DNA of 64,000 nucleotides from contig AJFK01000084.1 in NCBI GenBank assembly GCA_000467715.1, positions 25,328-89,327 of the forward strand. Direction: 5' to 3'. The notes beneath the pieces are model-generated. The model was not told where the DNA came from. It worked only from the letters and a program-made list of their open reading frames with translations, and did no database searches. The position numbers were made by a program, and so were the translations under genes. How positions within the stretch are numbered: position 1 is the first letter of the stretch; every line of letters starts with the position of its first letter. Below are positions 1 through 11,085 of this stretch, piece by piece. The DNA is from Hysterium pulicare CBS 123377 (lineage: Eukaryota > Ascomycota > Dothideomycetes > Hysteriales > Hysteriaceae).

Positions 1-2
1 AG

Positions 3-116
3 GTGGGTTTAAGTGCTACGGATCAGGGAGCTTGGGTAGATGAGAAAGGCACGGTGAAGTGGGACGAGAATGATTTTGAAAACGTGCCAATTTTCAAGGT
101 TCCAACGAAGTATTAG
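3..116 (+). CDS. 3' end of an unidentified protein-coding gene
   Basis: An open frame enters from the left edge and ends at TAG 114-116, giving 37 C-terminal residues that finish in VPIFKVPTKY. The acidic and aromatic composition (GAWVDEKG, KWDENDFENV) looks like real protein. Too little is present to name a family. The upstream part lies outside the window. Confidence 0.5.
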   Translation: MGLSATDQGAWVDEKGTVKWDENDFENVPIFKVPTKY

Positions 117-805
117 GGGAGGGAGGACGTACGGATATTGTCTTTTTATGGCTATGAAATTGTTTTCTGCATGGAAGGTTGTGAGCATACTATTACGGCG
201 TAAGAGAACAACCTCCACATTTCATATAGCACTATGCAGAGCAGCAAATCTTTGAAATCAATATGAATGTATTAAAAGTCGCTTGCCTGGCTGCAGTTAG
301 CTGCTCAGTTGTCGATAAAGTTTTTTTGCACACGGTATACTTCACTAAAAGACAACTTAGGTCTTAACACAAGCCAGTAAACACACTTTTAGCATCCTTA
401 AATTACTATATCCTATAAGATTATATAAAATTTCTACTTATTAAATATTGAAATTTATAAGTCTCTAGAGCTATAAGTGGATTAGACTAATGGCAAAGGG
501 TTTCTGTGCTGTCGCCATCTGCAGTCATAGCCCGTTTGACTGATAGCACATAGCCGAGTATAAAGAACTTCTGGAGATCTTGAATACATCCCAATAGCAT
601 ATTTTCTCTCTCTCTTGACATGTACTTGAACTACGGACCAACAAGCCAATCATCATCATCCTCGGGATCGGCCCGCAAGTCTCGGCTCCAATTCCGCATT
701 CTCGGGAACCCGCGAAAGCTTGGTGCTATCATTGTCTCTCGTCATCATCGATTTAATAGAAATAATAAAGTACACATGCCACGAACCCAGTGAGCAGCCA
801 CTATA
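117..805. other. Intergenic region with AT-rich tract
   Basis: No ATG-started gene is visible. Positions about 380-480 are strongly AT-rich with runs of A and T, unlike the flanking coding DNA. The last ~150 bases should hold the promoter and 5' leader of the RTC5-like gene that starts at 806. Confidence 0.5.
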
Positions 806-2791
806 ATGGGTCAAGGAAGCTCCGCAGAAGCTGCACCTCCATCTCTAGGTACCTTTCCTCTACATATCAACGGCTCCATCCGTAGCTCTCCTCAAGCTCC
901 TGGCAGCTCCCATACCCCGATTAGATCGCATGCTAAATACATCTTAGAACAGCTCAGTCGCGCACTCGCGCACCGCTTCGCCCAGAAATGCTACACGCCT
1001 CTCGAGCTCTACTGCTTCACCTCGGTCTTCCGCTCCCTCGCCGACACCGAGTCCGGGATCCGATACTGGAGCGAGAGCACACTATGTCGGTTTCTTGAGC
1101 TACCGGATGCTCTGGGCGCGGGTTCCGTGGTCTTTCACATGGCTAGTTATCTCGGGGCTTTCCCGTTTCCGAGTCAGGCTCCGGCGATTCTTACGAATGA
1201 GGCGCTGGTGAAGGTTGTTACGATACTGACGGAAAGGTATGGGGCTGTTATCAAGAAGCGGGGAAGGGAGATGTGGTTAAGGGAGATTTATCGGAGTTTG
1301 GCGGTTTATGATAGGGGGGTAGATGTGAGTATGGAGAAGGGTAGAAGCTCCAAAGAGCTGGATGGTGGAATCAATAGTGGAGGTAATAGCCAAGGCTTCG
1401 ATATCGACAAGCCTGAAGATGAGGACGAGGGTGAAGAGCAAGATGATGATGAGCTAGTGTTGGCTGCATTAGACTCAATGGACGCCATTGAAGTATTTAA
1501 ACACGGCGAAAGATCCAACGTCCATCACTCCATCATTCCAACGGATAATCTACTAAAGCTCGTCGAGCTACTCCTGCTCATCGCACCAATCGACCCGCAG
1601 GAAAGCCTCTCCACATTCGCTTCTCAACTATCAGATGACCGAATATCAGACCTGAGAAGAACAGCAAATGTAATCGTCTCATCGTTCGGTGTCGAAGACA
1701 ACCCAGGCATCACATTCAGAACATTCACTGCCGTCGTCTCTTCCTCCCTACCCTATCTCTTCAACGGTCTAAACCCCCTCTTCGAGCGCTTCCTCTTCGC
1801 GAAGGACTTCGATCTTTCCAAACGAAAGTCCGACTCCCAAAACGCCCTCCCCCAGTTCCCAGTAATACCGGAACCGAAGACCCTCCCACCTCCCGAACCC
1901 ATCCTCCGCGAACCAGGGGAAATCCTAGACCAAACACTACTCAGCCAACTCTCCTTCTTCATAGAAGGCAGCAACCTCTTCCGCCGCCTGCGCCCCCTCT
2001 ACTCAGGAAACACATCCGGCTTCAGCATGGGATCCTTCGAGAAAGCCGTCTTCAACTGGCGCGCTCCCTCCCTCCTCCTAGTCTCAGGGACACTCCTCTC
2101 ATCCATACCGACTAACGCCCGCGAACGCAGTTTCGCCGACTCTCTGCCTCCAAAGCGACTGCCCAACAGTCTATCCCACACGCCGTCCCTACAACAAGAA
2201 AGCACGACGCTGACATTCGGCGCATACATCCCTGTCCACTGGAAACAAACACACAAGACCTGTTTCAGTGATAGCTCGACTCTACTCTTCCAACTATCGC
2301 CCGTGCACGATGTCTTCGCTGCGTCGTCGTTTAGTTCAGACTATGCTTACTTCAATAAACTGCTAACGCGGCCCTCTGGGATAGGCTTCGGTACCCCGAT
2401 ACCGCAACAAACGCACCACTCCCTCGCCCACTCTTCTTCCTCACAGTCTCATATCTCCCTCGGACCAGTATCTCTACATCTCGATGACGCGCTCGAATTC
2501 GGTGTGTTCACGCATATTTCCACCGGAGGGGGCTCGTTTCACTCGTCGCAGCTGCCTTGTCGGAAACACAGAGACTGGCAGGATCGGTTTGAGATTGAGA
2601 GTTTGGAGGTTTGGGGCTGTGGTGGGGATGCGGAGGCGGAGCAGCAGAGGAAGCAGTGGGCTTGGGAGGAGAGGGAGGCGGAGATGAGACGGAGAGTCAA
2701 TCTGGGGACTGGGGATATTGATGCAGATAGGGAATTGCTCAAGATGGCTGGGCTTATTAGTGGGGATAGAAGTGGAGGTTCGATGGGTTGA
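806..2791 (+). CDS. RTC5: Restriction of telomere capping protein 5 (TLDc-domain protein)
   Basis: Single-exon gene of 661 aa starting at ATG 806. The protein begins MGQGSSAEA, a good N-myristoylation signal (Gly2, Ser6). The N-terminal half is helical with a very acidic low-complexity stretch near residues 195-215 ([13 protein letters not shown]). The TLDc domain occupies roughly residues 370-640 and includes the LLLVSGTLL strand, the [10 protein letters not shown] strand and the late [10 protein letters not shown] and [12 protein letters not shown] segments. Yeast Rtc5 and human mEAK7 are myristoylated TLDc proteins that act at the vacuole or lysosome and bind V-ATPase, so a role at the vacuolar membrane is inferred. 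An N-myristoyltransferase gene lies 1.1 kb beyond its 3' end. The family assignment is firm; the exact role is inferred. Confidence 0.88.
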   Translation: MGQGSSAEAAPPSLGTFPLHINGSIRSSPQAPGSSHTPIRSHAKYILEQLSRALAHRFAQKCYTPLELYCFTSVFRSLADTESGIRYWSESTLCRFLELPDALGAGSVVFHMASYLGAFPFPSQAPAILTNEALVKVVTILTERYGAVIKKRGREMWLREIYRSLAVYDRGVDVSMEKGRSSKELDGGINSGGNSQGFDIDKPEDEDEGEEQDDDELVLAALDSMDAIEVFKHGERSNVHHSIIPTDNLLKLVELLLLIAPIDPQESLSTFASQLSDDRISDLRRTANVIVSSFGVEDNPGITFRTFTAVVSSSLPYLFNGLNPLFERFLFAKDFDLSKRKSDSQNALPQFPVIPEPKTLPPPEPILREPGEILDQTLLSQLSFFIEGSNLFRRLRPLYSGNTSGFSMGSFEKAVFNWRAPSLLLVSGTLLSSIPTNARERSFADSLPPKRLPNSLSHTPSLQQESTTLTFGAYIPVHWKQTHKTCFSDSSTLLFQLSPVHDVFAASSFSSDYAYFNKLLTRPSGIGFGTPIPQQTHHSLAHSSSSQSHISLGPVSLHLDDALEFGVFTHISTGGGSFHSSQLPCRKHRDWQDRFEIESLEVWGCGGDAEAEQQRKQWAWEEREAEMRRRVNLGTGDIDADRELLKMAGLISGDRSGGSMG

Positions 2792-3094
2792 TGCTTGGTT
2801 AGTTGGATTGGATGCATATACTGGCCGGCTGGCGTTTAAGATGGGGGTTTGGGGTATGATTACATGAATTCAATGATATGATGCTGAACGAGTCATGCTG
2901 GCTTCTGTCATACGATACACTCTCTTCCTTTTGATTGAAACATACCGTTTCCTCTAGGTAGTCCCCTGGCAGCAAGACTCATTCCCACAATAGCAGAGAT
3001 CTATCCTCGCCCATCCAGCGCCATCAATACACATAACATAAAATACACATCTCCTCTCAACCGACCCCATCAATCCCCGCTCATATATTCCATC
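2792..3094. other. Intergenic region between convergent genes
   Basis: This stretch holds the 3' UTRs of RTC5 (plus strand) and bL36m (minus strand). No further open frame or element was seen. Confidence 0.5.
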
Positions 3095-3488
3095 TCATCC
3101 TTGCCTAAAAGCCCCCAAGTCAGTACAATCCCATTCCACCAAACAAACAAGAAAACCCTCGAACCCAACAAACTCACCTCTGCTTATGTTTCGGATTCTT
3201 ACTACAAATAATATAAACGTACTTCCCTCCCTTCCGCCTCACGCTCTTACACCCATCACACAGCTTCTTCACCGAGCTGCGCACTTTCATGCCTCGCATT
3301 TGCTGCTGTCCTAGACTCGTTGTTGGCGTCCGCATTTGCGAAGAGATCGTGGGTCGTTGCCATGTCCGCTGCGATAAGAACTGGGATTTGGTTTGGGTGT
3401 GGAGGGAGCATCGAGGGGTGTTGGAGAGGAGGCGGGTGGAGGAAAAGAGGGTTTGGCGGAGAGGGAGGAGGAGGGTTCGGGGGAGCAT
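3095..3488 (-). CDS. RTC6: Mitochondrial large-subunit ribosomal protein bL36m
   Basis: Exons at 3178-3488 and 3095-3104 give 106 aa. The N-terminal ~60 residues are rich in Arg, Ser and Leu and lack acidic residues, as expected of a mitochondrial presequence. The C-terminus from [11 protein letters not shown] onward is a full bL36 with the zinc-ribbon Cys/His set ([14 protein letters not shown]). The reading frame hits TGA just after KHKQR, but AG|GTGAGT there is a strong donor. A 73-nt intron with branch TACTGAC and acceptor TTTTAG joins a 10-nt exon that restores the universal ending RQG followed by stop. The start is ATG 3486-3488; the longer upstream frame has no ATG. The product belongs to the mitoribosome large subunit. 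Confidence 0.9.
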
Positions 3489-3930
3489 TTTTGGGATGCT
3501 TTGGTTCGGACGAGAGTGGTGGAAGGAGAGGGTGGAGGAGGGAGTAGGGTCAATCGATGGCAATGGTATGACTTGCGCCTGGATAAAAGGCCCCTGGTGG
3601 TTTTGACCTCCGCCCTGTTTTGTGTCGATGGGGGAGAAGTGCGGTTGCGATGATGGAGATAAGTTCACGAGGTGGATGATCAAGAAAAGACGAAGCACGT
3701 GAGTTCGCGTCCGTGCGCGAGATTGGTCTTCCTAAAACGTCATGAGGGAACAAATTCTATGCTTTTGTTTGAAATGATAGACGACTTCCATGTTGATATC
3801 TATTGCAGCACTACTATGCTCGATATTTACTCCATGCCAGCTCTAACCATGCAATGCATACTTGAAATGGCTTTAAGCAGAAGGAAACCCCTCATGCCAT
3901 CCACTCCAAGCTCAGGATATCTCCGAGTAC
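3489..3930. other. Intergenic region upstream of bL36m
   Basis: This stretch should carry the promoter and leader of the minus-strand bL36m gene and the 3' UTR of N-myristoyltransferase. I see nothing else in it. Confidence 0.5.
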
Positions 3931-5775
3931 TTAAAGCATCACAACACCGACACCACCGCTATTCTTCTCGCTAGGTTGACTCTTCGCATCAATTCCTCCC
4001 CCAATCGGAGCCGCGCGATAGTTGAAGAGGTAGTAGTGGAGCATGCCGTCGCCGGCACCGAAGCGTTGATCTTCGAGGAAGAGAGGGTTGTCGATTAGCG
4101 TTAGGGCATTGAAGACGTCGAATTTCTCCTGTGACTTGATTAGTAACAGCCTTCAATGGCAAGCTCTGGTTTCCAAGAATATCGGTAATTCAGCTCCAGG
4201 GAAGGGGAAGGGGAGGGGAAAGAATATGAGCAACTTACGTTCTTCGCCAAAATCAATGCATCCTTAACCAGCTTATTCAGTCTCGGTTTCAGCAAGTCCT
4301 TGTCTTTCTCGAAAGCAGTCTCAGTCGCGTAGTAGAACAAATACGCCGCTCTCACAGTCTTATGCTTCTTGTTCCCAATCACAGTGCTCTCGAGACAGTA
4401 GAATGAGAAGTAATCCGTGATTTTCTTCGTCGAGGGATCTTCCACCACATAACTCCAAACAACCTGCTCTTTAGAATCTTTGGCGGGGTACAGCCAGTGC
4501 TCGACTTCCTCCTTCGTGAAGACTTGCGCCATGTCTGTGCGTGCGAGATATCGTTTCAGGAGATCGAGTACTGTAACCATGTCTTCTGGTTTCATGAGTC
4601 GCAGACCAGGCGTTGTAGTCTTTTCGGGAAGTTTGTATTTGATGATTTGTCTCTGCTTCGTGCTACCTTGTGGCAGTGGCGAAAAACCCACATCATAGAG
4701 CTTCTCCCAATCTAGCGCTCTGTGGAAGTAGCGACATGTTGAGACGGGTGTCGGTAACAGTGACCCAACGGTGTAGATAGCTTGGTATACGTTTACGAGG
4801 TAGCAGCGGCGAGTGATCTCTTTGATGAGGACAGGTGCGAGACGTTTTGAGCGGAGTTTCTTGTGGACGCAGAGGAAGTTGATTTCGGAGCAGGAGAGGA
4901 CGTTTTCTCGAACGCGGAGTTGGACTGGTATACCGGATATAAAGGCAACAAGCTTCTTGGATCCCGTTGCCCGAACGCCAACGTGCCATTCTTTTCGCCA
5001 GCCGGGAGCTTTCAAGGCCCTGGTGCTATTAGCTTCTACTCCTTACGAGAAGGAATTCTGGGGAAGGTTTGTGTACTCACCAGTTCAGAAATGAAGGCGA
5101 GTACTTAAACCTAAACATAGCCTCCGTATCCTCGACATAATGATTGCTCAACAGATCGTAAACCTCGTCCAATTCTTTCTCATCCTCCAGATCCATCGTC
5201 ACCCACTCGAAGCCAGGATACATAGGACTCGGATCTTTATCCACCCTATCGGGATCAATCTGCTTGATTGGTCCCTCTTGTATCTTCTCCTTCCCTTTCG
5301 CCATCTCTTCGAAGCTTGTAACCGGCTGGGTCTTCCAGAATGCATGACTTGCCATATCCTTGACGTTCTTTCCCGTCGGCGCTATGCCAGTGAGCAGTTC
5401 ACTGACGTTGAGTTTCTTCATCATGCTTTCTATTTCCGCTTTCGATTTTCCTTTCTCTTGCAGTTCGCTCTTGAGCGCGGGATTGGCGTCCAAGAGCATG
5501 TTCATCTGCTCTTTACTCAAGTGCTCCCCGGCTGGTTTGTCCTCTGCATGTTCCTTTCCTTTCCCCGTCAACACATCCTTAATCTTCCGCTTCCTACTCT
5601 TCTTCTTTTTTTGCTTGGCTCCGTCTGCCCCTTCTATTACCTCTTCACCTCCACCTTCCTCCCCGCTGCTCTCCCGTTCCTCGGCGTCTTTTGCATGGGA
5701 GGATTCGGCGACGGCTTCAGTGACTGCTTCGGCGGTAGTGGATGGATCGGTGAGTTTAGATTCTTCTTGAGGCAT
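3931..5775 (-). CDS. NMT1: Glycylpeptide N-tetradecanoyltransferase (N-myristoyltransferase)
   Basis: Exons 5081-5775, 4239-5019 and 3931-4128 give 557 aa. The enzyme transfers myristate from myristoyl-CoA to an N-terminal glycine of nascent proteins in the cytosol. The first ~190 residues are an acidic and then Lys-rich tail ([11 protein letters not shown]) of the kind that tethers NMT to ribosomes. The catalytic body starts near FWKTQPV and contains [19 protein letters not shown], the [21 protein letters not shown] segment (acyl-CoA and oxyanion region), [16 protein letters not shown], and the C-terminal [16 protein letters not shown]. The chain ends in GVVML; the C-terminal carboxylate is the catalytic base in this family. 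Both introns (61 and 110 nt) have standard sites, and the second has branch TACTAATC. Start ATG 5773-5775. Confidence 0.93.
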
Positions 5776-6786
5776 TATGGGCGGGTAGCGGGTAAATTGG
5801 TGGAAGTTCTTGTTGAAGGGTTGACTTTAAGGCTGGGTGGGCTGTGTTTTGATGATGGTGGGGTCGTGCTTTGCCGAGCTGTGGATGACGGAGAGGGGTT
5901 CTTAAAACCTCCAAATCTCGGGGCTGCCTGGGACTGAAGAACAAGGATGGATTATAGTCATGGGAAAAGGCGCAGATTTCGACTGTCCTTATGGGTATTG
6001 AGCTACTGCTGCCTGCGCAGACTATTGGAGCCACTCCCTCATCGTGACTGAGTAGTAAGGCCATTATGATTAGATGGTCAAATCCGACCGTGGTCGAAAC
6101 AGCAGTGGACCAGGCTATCGTTCGTTGACTAATGGTCAATCAGCATCATTGTTTGCATATACTTGTAGGACTTACGTAGTTTTGTTTTGTAGGTTTCGAG
6201 GGCTCAAATATCCAAAGAAAGATAAGTATAAAGCTCGCATAATCGCTGACGCGAACTTGTGGATGGATTTTAGGCATGAGCAAGTAATTTCACTCATCCA
6301 TCTGAATTCGAGGTAGAGTACTCGTGGCGGAAGAGGAGTTGTTATATTATGGTAAAAGCCTCGCGGGCATGCATGCATGAATGTGAAGGATACATATCGC
6401 TACAGTCGCTTTGAAATTACTCTAGCATGTGGCCTCGATCCAAAGTCGTGAGATAGAGTCTCCAAGTAAACTATACAGAGGTCCAATGCCATATATAGCA
6501 TTGCCCATTTCATGGCTCCGGTGCGCCAATCGCCAAAAACAAGTACTCCAAAATATAGGTAGGGAAACCACCTATCATACAGTCCAAGCAGTTTTCAAAT
6601 GCTCTCAGTAAAATCCTTGTTGAAGTGAAAACGCCCTATTTGCCTGTAGTCCATTAGAGTCGTCTAGAGTTCAATCCCCTGGTTCGTAGTCTCGTATTAA
6701 CATTTCACACCCCCATGGAAAATTAGAATTTGGAAGCTCTCTCTTTTTCATAATGAACCTCGTTATGTTGAGGATTCCATCAAAGA
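5776..6786. other. Intergenic region holding a dispersed repeat copy
   Basis: About 1 kb without a credible gene. The first part should be the leader and promoter of NMT1. Positions 5993-6184 match a second copy near 57.7 kb and are listed separately. The rest is AT-leaning, with only short frames. Confidence 0.5.
5993..6184. repeat. Dispersed repeat, copy A
   Basis: About 190 bp that align with 57659-57849 in the same orientation. Shared blocks include ATTGAGCT, CTGCCTGCGCAG, CTCATCGTGA, AGGCTATCGT, and CATTGTTTG. Many of the differences are C/T or G/A transitions, consistent with an old repeat altered by RIP-like mutation. No terminal inverted repeats or coding capacity were recognised, so the element class is unknown. 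Confidence 0.65.
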
Positions 6787-8113
6787 CTACCGATTCCCAT
6801 GAAAATATTCAGGAGATCTCTCATCCACAGGTGTCGGCTCAGTAGTGACATGGATACTCGGTAGTCTCTCTATCGATGGTAGTCGTGGACCCCGTGCCCT
6901 GACCGGACTCTCATACGGCGGAGCTTCCTCAAATCCCTCGTGTTCGTCGTAATTCGGTGGAGCAGATGTTGGTATCTCAATGGGCGATCTTGCACTCCGA
7001 CTGGCAGACCTTGATCGAGACTGCGCGAGTGAGACAACCTCGAAGTCTTCGTTCCCGCTTTCGCCGCTCGCTGTACGGTGTGCTTGGGGGAAATCGAAAT
7101 CATCGGAAGCCCTGGTCGAGACGGAAAGCGCGGAGGAAGCTGATGGACCGCGATAATGGGTGTTCAGCGTTCTGTTACTCATTGCCCCACTCCTGTAGCT
7201 CGTCCCGCCAATTGAGGCCGCAGAATCAAGTAAGGGGCGATTGTCGCTTTCAGAGGAATTCGCGCGTAGGCGGGTACCATCATGTCTTGCAACACCCAGG
7301 TCTCCATATTGGACACTCGATACACGCCTCTCGCGGTTCGCGGATTGATGCTCAACAATAAGCGCAGCGGACAGATTCTCGGATGCTGCGCTCTCAGCTC
7401 GTCGTCGTATCTCTGCTAGAGCTACTGTGTCACCCCTTGCTCGAGCTTCCCTACGCGCCTGTCTTCGTTCCTCTCGTTCACGTGCTTCGTTTCGACGCGC
7501 AAGGCGGATCTGATATAAAGACTCCATCTCTTCTTCTCTCCTTTGCTCTTCCTCGTCTGCCTCTTCGGGGAACTCTACAACAGTGTCAATACCCCCTCTT
7601 TCGCCCTCTCGAGCCAAGATCCTCTCATTCTCTCGCGCGGCAGGCGAGTATGCGGGAAGCGTCATAACACTTCGAACCGATGTATTTCGATCGACACCTG
7701 CTCCGGTACTTTCATTCGGCCTCTCCGGATCGGTAGTCATCTCCCGATCCCCGCTTCCCCTCCGAGTACCCTGCTCCAGCTCATTGTTCTGTAGACTCGA
7801 CGAATATTGAGTTGTCCTGGGTCGTATTCTCCAGCTGAACCTCGAAGGTCCTGTAGAAGCGCCTGATCCACGGAGTTTCGAGCCACGATGTTTCGCACGG
7901 TAAGTCCGATAGGCAAAGACAACAATAATGAGGACGATGATGACTGTAATGACTATGACTGAGGCCTGCGACAATCACTTCATCAGCATTCAGATAATGT
8001 TGAGGTTATTTGCAAGGCAAGCTTACGACGACGAGGGCAGTGTTGTTATTCCCATCGCTCCCGTCTCGTTTCACGACCGCAGATGGCCACTCCGAAGTCA
8101 CGGGTATCCGCAT
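6787..8113 (-). CDS. Single-pass membrane protein with long disordered cytoplasmic tail, function unknown
   Basis: Exons 8027-8113 and 6787-7965 give 421 aa. A 61-nt intron (GTAAGC donor, CGCAG acceptor) joins a short N-terminal exon to the main one. The N-terminus (about 29 residues) includes GSDGNNNT, a possible glycosylation site, followed by one strongly hydrophobic segment (ASVIVITVIIVLIIVVFAY, about residues 30-48) and then a basic stop-transfer RTYRAKHRGSK. The rest is charged and probably disordered: an RREE-rich segment with likely helical coiled coil near residues 155-210, Ser/Arg-rich stretches, and a Pro-rich end with SAPPNYDEHE and EEAPPYES. The PPxY-type motifs could recruit WW-domain ubiquitin ligases; that is inference. 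The start is the only in-frame ATG after an upstream stop, so no cleaved signal peptide is seen. No family recognised. Confidence 0.6.
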
Positions 8114-8991
8114 AGTTATTGCGGATGTTTGTGGACAATCATTCACACGAATTGAGGTATTTCAGGTCCCTTCGAATATGAGGTCAGACGGCGGGAGGTC
8201 GGAAGATTTAGTGACTAGCTGGGGAGGCCTAAGCAGGATAATGGCAGGTAGGCGAGTTGCTCGATTAAACTGCGAATTGGAAAGATAATTCTCGAATTCA
8301 AAATGTAAAGGGACGTGTTTGAGGGTGAGACAAAGAATCAAGGGTAAATTTTGGTCAACAGCGAGGGACTGGGGGTGTGAAGAAGGATTACGGTGAGGTT
8401 GGGGCTGAGGGTCCAAGTATGCGTGGCTCATGAACAGGGTTGGCTTCTGATGGCAAAATCTTGGAAAGTGGCTGTATAAACGGGCCATTCAAAGGCAATG
8501 CACGGCCTTACCGCAGAACGAGAACTCTGATTTGCAGGCTGATGTGAGGGGACAATAGGTGAGCCTTTGCAGTGCAATGAATGAGTTAAATCTGCCTCGG
8601 ATCCCTTCAGGCCTACGGAGTAGCGTGTAGTCGTGCACAATTCGGTCAGCCCTGATGCATGAATGGCGGAAGTCATCGCGCGTGTTGCTATTTCAAGTGA
8701 CGTCGGAATCAAGGGTAAGCGCTTATGATTGGTCAGCCTTTTATTTTAATCGCCTGGCACTGTTCGAGCCTCCCAAGGTTATTATCCGAATTGGCACCGG
8801 CACTCCGTCTGACAGATGCTTGTAACTCTCTTTCATAAAGCTCGGGTCTATATTATTGTTTTCAAATATATATGTATAATTTCGTGCCGGCCATTTCATT
8901 CATAATTTATATACTCTCATCCATAAAGCTCTTAATAGGATTATAATATCCCCATTGAAACAAGGGGCAAGGGAAGAAAAATGACGAAGCC
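8114..8991. other. Intergenic region, 878 bp
   Basis: This stretch holds the promoter and leader of the minus-strand membrane-protein gene and the 3' UTR of the PH-like gene. Positions about 8835-8950 are AT-rich. No supported gene or repeat was seen. Confidence 0.5.
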
Positions 8992-10573
8992 TTAGAATTT
9001 CTTATCCAACTTCTTCAGGAATTTTCCAACGCCCTTCTCGATCTTATCGGCTCTCTGCTCGAACCGCCCCGGTGGTCCTGGTGCCATTTGGCCGCTTGGT
9101 TTCTTTCCATGTCCCATCGCTTCTTGTTCTGTCGGTCTGTATAGCTGATTGTGTAACGCGTAGGGCTCGTTGGAAGTCTGTGGAGTCTGGCCGTAAGCAT
9201 ATTGCGAATACCCTCCCGGTGGTGGCAGCCCAGGGGAAGGAACAGGTTGATAGCTCGATTGCGAAGGGAAACCGGGCGAGTAAGGAGGATGACCTGGGGT
9301 GCCCGGAAGACCGGGTGACTGAAGACCTGGAGACTGCATAGGGGGAAAGCCAGGAGATTGGGGATAGTTGGCATATTGAGTGGTTGGCTGGCCTAACCCG
9401 GCTTGGGGAGGAGGAGAGAACGATTGACCGTACTGTGGACTGGCACTTCCACCCTGTGGCGGAGGCGGCGGTGGGAGGAACGACCCCGAAGTGTTTGAGC
9501 GTTGAATACCAGGTGTCGGTGGTCCAGTGAAAGAGGCTTGAGTGTTCTGCCGTGAAGGAGGCCCTGGCATGTAAGGCTGTCCTGCTGTTGACTGTGGCGC
9601 AAAAGACCCATGAAGAGGAGGAGCACCGTATTGACCAACCTGATCATGCATGGCTGCTGTCCCCAAACCAGTTCCATCTGCGGCGTCTGGTGGAGGAGGT
9701 GTCTTCTCACGATGAGCGATGGGTTCTGGAGCAGCCGGGGCAGCGGGATTGTACGCTAAAGGTGCATAATTGGACGGTGCTTCTGGAGTATGCGACATAG
9801 CAGCTGTAGTAGTTGCAGAAACAGGAGCAGTAGGTGGACCCTGGAAAGATTGCGTAGTACTGGTGCTAGGAGTCCGATGTTGATATGGTTTCGAAATAGC
9901 AGCCTGCTCTAATTTCTCAACTACAGGACTCATGACATCGCTCCTATGTTCTGAAAGAGTTTGAGCGGGATTGGCAACAATTTGTAGTTGATGTGGTTGC
10001 AGCACCCTCTTCAAGGAGTCAAGGAACATGGTTGAATCATCCGGAGTCCAAAAGTATATGTCGAGAGTATGTAATCGATACATGTACTTCCCATCGTTTC
10101 GTGGATCAGGCGCAGGAAGATGCCACTGCGACATGTCCTGCTGTGGACTCGACGTGGCACTTCCGCCCTGACTTCGATAGGCATTGGCGGTAACAGTGAA
10201 GAGACAGGGGTGTTTGTAGGATTGTTCTACACGAACAGTATCCAGGTCTAACATGCCATCCAGAAGTCAGCTTGAGAACCCCGTACAGCCAAACCAGTCT
10301 GGCAGAGTTGAGACGTACAGCCAGCGAAGGCATCTTGATCCTGTGTTCCCGGACAGTTTGCAATCTCTATTCTGCCCCTTTGTTGTATGGGATTATGATA
10401 TAAGTATACATAGGAAGTCTTATCGAAGCGGTGGTGCGGGGGTTTGGTTGTTGGAGGACTAAAGAAATAATGAATATCGGCGAAGCTGCTTTACGTTAGG
10501 AGCATGAACATTCCTTCTGAAACATGGATTCGTACAGCGTCAAAAGCGAAACTTCTCCTTGTTGCTGAGGCAT
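8992..10573 (-). CDS. PH-like domain protein with long proline/glutamine-rich tail
   Basis: Exons 10536-10573, 10319-10458 and 8992-10247 give 477 aa. The two first exons lie outside the long open frame. They were found by requiring an ATG and phase-compatible splice sites, and they give a coherent N-terminus (MPQQQGEVSLLTLPPTT, then HHRFDKTSYVYLYHNP). Residues about 25-150 read as a pleckstrin-homology-like fold: RFDKTSYVYLYHN, GYLDTVRVEQSYKHPCLFTV, YRLHTLDIYFWTPDD and MFLDSLKRVL, ending in an amphipathic helix. Residues about 190-430 are Pro, Gly, Gln and Ser rich and probably disordered. The C-terminus is a short basic helix (RADKIEKGVGKFLKKLDKKF). It may bind membrane lipid or act as a scaffold; no named family was recognised. 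The first donor (CT|GTACGA) is weak, so the first exon is the least certain part. Confidence 0.65.
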
Positions 10574-11085
10574 CTTGCTCGAAATTCAAGACGCTGGAGA
10601 AGCTGAACTGAAAGAAGAGGGCTGAAAGCAGCGAACAGATATCTTAAAGAGCTCAATGATCAAGTAAGCACAAGAATAGAAAGCTATCAATATGAAACAG
10701 AAGAAGCTCCCTAGCGAAAGAAACCAAGCGGATCCCAACATTTATAGCAGCAAAGACATGAGCTAGAAATAGCAGAAGGGCATACTGAATGGAAGCGCCC
10801 AATTCATAGGCGGCTGGGGGAACCCAATCACGAAGCGGCAACTGTTGGACAGGGCGCGGTCAATGCGGGCGGACCTCCGAGCTCATCGCATGTCTAAAAT
10901 TCGGCTGGCAGCAAAGAGCAAATGAAACTCCACCAACATCGCCATCACCAATTGATTCTCCCGTGCCACCAGCGTGTACGCGCATCGCGACATTTCCAAC
11001 CCGCTCAGTCCTTCCCAACATCTGAGCCTCATCCTCAAAGTCTCGACGACCCCTTCGCGCACGCCCCTCGGGGCTCCCTTTCACC
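10574..11085. other. Divergent intergenic region
   Basis: Shared upstream region of the PH-like gene (minus) and the uS8m gene (plus), 512 bp. It is a candidate bidirectional promoter. No other open frame with an ATG and sensible composition was seen. Confidence 0.5.

Noticed and set aside
3289-3606. 105-codon plus-strand frame rich in Arg, Trp and Gly
   Set aside because: It is antisense to the bL36m coding exon and leader; composition is that of a shadow frame.
5140-5937. 265-codon plus-strand frame opposite N-myristoyltransferase
   Set aside because: It begins inside the NMT exon in antisense, has Leu/Phe-rich shadow composition, and NMT is unambiguous on the other strand.
6660-6700. tRNA-like B-box (GTTCAATCCC) in the intergenic region
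   Set aside because: No matching A-box, acceptor stem or cloverleaf could be folded by eye.
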